Assembly: GCA_964036275.1 (NCBI GenBank)
Contig: OZ038436.1
Location: forward strand, 16,643,904-16,707,903
From: Litoditis marina
Lineage: Eukaryota > Nematoda > Chromadorea > Rhabditida > Rhabditidae
Direction: 5' to 3'
Length of the DNA stretch: 64,000 nt
The notes below the pieces were generated by a model that saw only the letters and a list, made by a program, of their open reading frames with translations, ran no database searches and had not been told where the DNA came from. This document shows positions 61,580-64,000 of this stretch, one piece after another; the first letter of the stretch is position 1, and every line of letters begins with the position of its first letter. The position numbers were made by a program, and so were the translations under genes.

Positions 61580-64000
61580 ATGATATTGGAACTACTTGAG
61601 TTTGTATCTGTCATGGGGGATAGTGCGCAAGATTTGCTGTGCAAGTTTTGTTATGGAGACGACGAGCAAGATGGCTGGTTGAGACCCTGCAAATGTAGTG
61701 GAACATTGAAGGTGAGCTTTTTCTCGTGATTTTTTTCAATTACAAAAACCGTTTCTGGTATTCTACTAGTCGAATGACAGGAACGACTCATATTATCTCG
61801 GCGGTTTACACATGCAACCTGGTTGCATTTTGGTTGCATGCTTGCATGCAACCCGGTTGCATGTGTAATTGGCCTATTATCTCAACTAGTTTTATGGGCA
61901 AATTTCTTCCCGAACCGACTCTTCCCGAACCCGTTGGTTCGGTAAGAAACCGAACCACTTGCGTAGTCAAACCGACACGAAACCGAACCAACCGCTGATA
62001 AACGTGACGTAGTCGACCAACTTCAGCATCAAATAGTTTAGTTCGGTTTTACTATTGTCAGCCCGAATTTGGTTCGCTTTTGAAACGAAACACCTGGTTA
62101 GGGAAGAATCGGTTCGATTCTGGTTCGGGAAGAGTCGGTTTGGGAATAAGTTCACCCATCGGGCACCCTGACGATGTGGATGAGTTTTCGAGAGAGAGAA
62201 AAAAAGTTTTTAGTTAGATGATTCATTGAACCATCGGTTCTTCTTTGCAATCGCAATTTTAGTGATACAGAAAAAGAACATATTTTTATGGTAGAGGCTC
62301 AGTTTGCACCCAATAACCCAATTTTGTAATTTGGTTACCCACATTGGACATTGAACATCTGACTTTCATTTAACCAATGTGCCCTGTGGTAACTGAAGTC
62401 GCATAATAGTTTTCCGTTCTCTAAACATCCAGTAAACATGAGTGATTAGTCAGAAACGTGCTCCTTCTCTGAGAAAACTGGGAAAATGTAATGTTTAGAA
62501 CAGGAATATATTCATTAGACGTATTCGAAAATAGGTTCCTTTTTAAACAACAGTCACACCTTTGTCCATGTGTGTACCACAAACCAGTTTTTCATAAACT
62601 ATGATGATCTTCTGCGCTCCGTATCCTCCCAGCCTCCCACCTGTGGAACAATCCCAATTCAATTACTTTTACAGTGGGTACATCGTGGCTGTTTCGACCA
62701 ATGGATGAAGAAAGCTCCCGCCCGACAGCAGACACAATGTCAGACTTGCAGGTCACGTGCGTTTTGCATTCACGTATTTAAAGTTTTCTTTAAGAAACGT
62801 TAAAAAAATTGGGCTTGCTTTTCGTTTTGCAGTTCTCAAAAAATAAGTTAGGCTTAATGATTGTTCGGTGTTATGAATAAAAGTCTAATTTTTTCCCGGA
62901 GTTTGTAGCTCATTTTTGTGGAAACGGCTGTGAGAACGACAGTGATATCAATGAAATCAAAACATACCACTTCGTGTTTGGTGTAGAGTTAAAGAAGGAC
63001 GATTATGTGGTCCAATCGCAACGCTTCAGTCCTTTAAACCGCAATATATTTTTCAATTGCAGTTTAAAGGACCGATGTAACGGGATTGGTCCACATAATC
63101 GTCCTTCTTTAAAGAGGAACTCGATTAACAACGATTGTTATTAACAACCTAAACAACCTGAAACATGAATAGTTCTATTTTGTCAAAAGAAGGTGAAGAT
63201 AGGTATTCTTAGTTCTCAATACCTCTCGGATATTCGTGAGACGAATTATTGAGAATTTCTTTGTTTCATTTCATCTTATTCTCGTTACAACCTATTGCTT
63301 TGCAGGCATGTGTATGAGAAAGTGTGGGTTAGAAAACCTTGGAGTGACTGGTCTCGTCCACAAATTCAAGTGAGATTATAATTCTTGTTAGATAGGACAT
63401 GATCATTCAAGAAATAAAAAAGGTTTTTTTTATTCTAGAACAAAGAGTGATTCTCCAATACGAAAACTATAACGCTAAACAAATATAATTTTACATTTTG
63501 TTTCAAAACAGAAAAAAGAATGCCACATTCAGTAACCGATAAAATGAGAAATTCACTAGATTATTTCGTTCCTTCACTTCATTGTCTAATCCTTTTCTGT
63601 TTGAAGATGACAACGTGGGAGATACTTGAAATTGTCATCGACCTTTATTCAACCTACAAATTCATCCGTGGTTTCATTTGGACAGTGGAAGGACGCAGGT
63701 ATAGTAGAGGCTTATAATCAGAGATTTGCTAAATTCTTTAGAATGGGATATTATTCCTTACTGCTAAAAGTTTACAAAACATAACGAAAATCCGATAATG
63801 TAGGTTATCTCAGCGAGTGTTAATAATACTCTGGTTAATGTGTATGAAGTATGAACTGTTTTATTGTGGGAAAATGCTGCATTATGTTTACTATAAACAA
63901 CTTTTTGCTTAAATGTTACGATAGTAAAAATAGTTCTGTTTCAGATCAATCCTGGTACAGGGTCTTCATTTCTTGTTCTGGCGTACGTTTATCGCCTCAA
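61580..64000 (+). CDS. RING-CH (MARCH-type) membrane E3 ubiquitin ligase, 5' part, truncated by window end
   Basis: Exons: 61580-61711, 62675-62751, 63306-63369, 63607-63698, 63945-64000 (runs off the window). All phases join. The RING-CH pattern is C-x2-C (CKFC at residues 21-24), CKC, then HRGC and CQTC, with the Trp at the start of exon 2 and a QWMKK helix usual for the MARCH class. The His sits at the fifth ligand position, which separates RING-CH from classical RING. After the finger come PWSDW and hydrophobic segments (WEILEIVIDLYSTYKFI; then SILVQGLHFLFWRTFI) that look like the start of the membrane part. MARCH proteins ubiquitinate membrane cargo in endosomes, ER or mitochondrial outer membrane; which one cannot be told. 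The ATG at 61580, 14 nt after a TTTCAG acceptor, is in frame with a second ATG at 61613; either could be used. Confidence 0.8.
61801..61868. mobile_element. Hairpin MITE, GGTTTACACATGCAACC family
   Basis: 68-bp palindrome made of ATGCAACC and GGTTGCAT blocks with TTACACATG / CATGTGTAA ends, in intron 1 of the MARCH-type gene. Confidence 0.65.
61913..62145. mobile_element. Hairpin element with CCGACTCTTCCCGAACC arms
   Basis: About 230 bp; the left arm starts CCGACTCTTCCCGAACC and the right arm ends with the complement GGTTCGGGAAGAGTCGG. The interior is rich in CCGAACC. Shorter CCGAAC/GGTTCGG-rich patches at 13650-13730 and 28355-28500 in ASCC3 introns look related. Confidence 0.65.
62989..63112. 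mobile_element. Hairpin MITE, TIR TTAAAGAAGGACGATTATG
   Basis: Near-perfect terminal inverted repeats of about 30 bp. A second internal palindrome (GTCCTTTAAAC ... GTTTAAAGGAC) lies between them. A shorter copy is at 34085-34151. Confidence 0.75.

Noticed and set aside
1..64000. tRNA, rRNA, CRISPR, prophage or bacterial operon features
   Set aside because: No tRNA A/B box pair folding into a cloverleaf, no rRNA, and no regularly spaced direct repeats with unique spacers were seen. The exon structure is eukaryotic.

Overview
This is nuclear DNA from an animal. It is AT-rich, its genes are split into many short exons, the introns are almost all GT-AG, and the conserved proteins are metazoan in type. 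I cannot name the species. Each of the six start codons I identified lies 0-27 nt after a polypyrimidine-AG acceptor. That means either spliced-leader trans-splicing or 5'UTR introns ending just before the ATG.

Layout. 1-10,750 is mostly repeats, with a two-exon fragment of an unidentified minus-strand gene (2,107-3,186). 10,784-39,054 (+) is a complete 60-exon ASCC3 gene, an Ski2-like dual-cassette helicase of 2,243 aa. Every splice phase agrees. Its largest intron (13,983-17,286) holds a nested antisense gene with a signal peptide, a Cys-rich ectodomain and a C-terminal membrane segment (14,383-16,953). 39,352-42,857 (-) is a complete 8-exon MTAP gene (279 aa), convergent with ASCC3. 43,722-60,260 (-) is a complete 30-exon eIF4G gene (1,222 aa), upstream of MTAP on the same strand. 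61,580-64,000 (+) is the 5' part of a RING-CH (MARCH-type) membrane E3 ligase. It is divergent from eIF4G and runs off the window.

Functional context. ASCC3 unwinds DNA in alkylation repair and splits collided ribosomes as part of the ASC-1/RQT complex. eIF4G is the scaffold of cap-dependent translation initiation. MTAP salvages methylthioadenosine from polyamine synthesis. The MARCH protein would ubiquitinate membrane proteins. These are unlinked housekeeping genes, not an operon-like system.

The accessory content is a dense set of short non-autonomous transposons (MITEs) in introns and spacers. Several have clean terminal inverted repeats, and three individual insertions or families have matching target-site duplications: two hAT-like elements with 8-bp TSDs and one family with TIR CACGGCGTTCTC and 4-bp TSDs in two copies. 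Others include a ~66-bp hairpin family (GTAGTTTGATC), a ~710-bp inverted repeat and several tandem arrays. The least expected items are the nested antisense gene, the palindromic poly(A) signal shared by ASCC3 and MTAP, and a MITE inserted 6 bp past a splice donor of MTAP.
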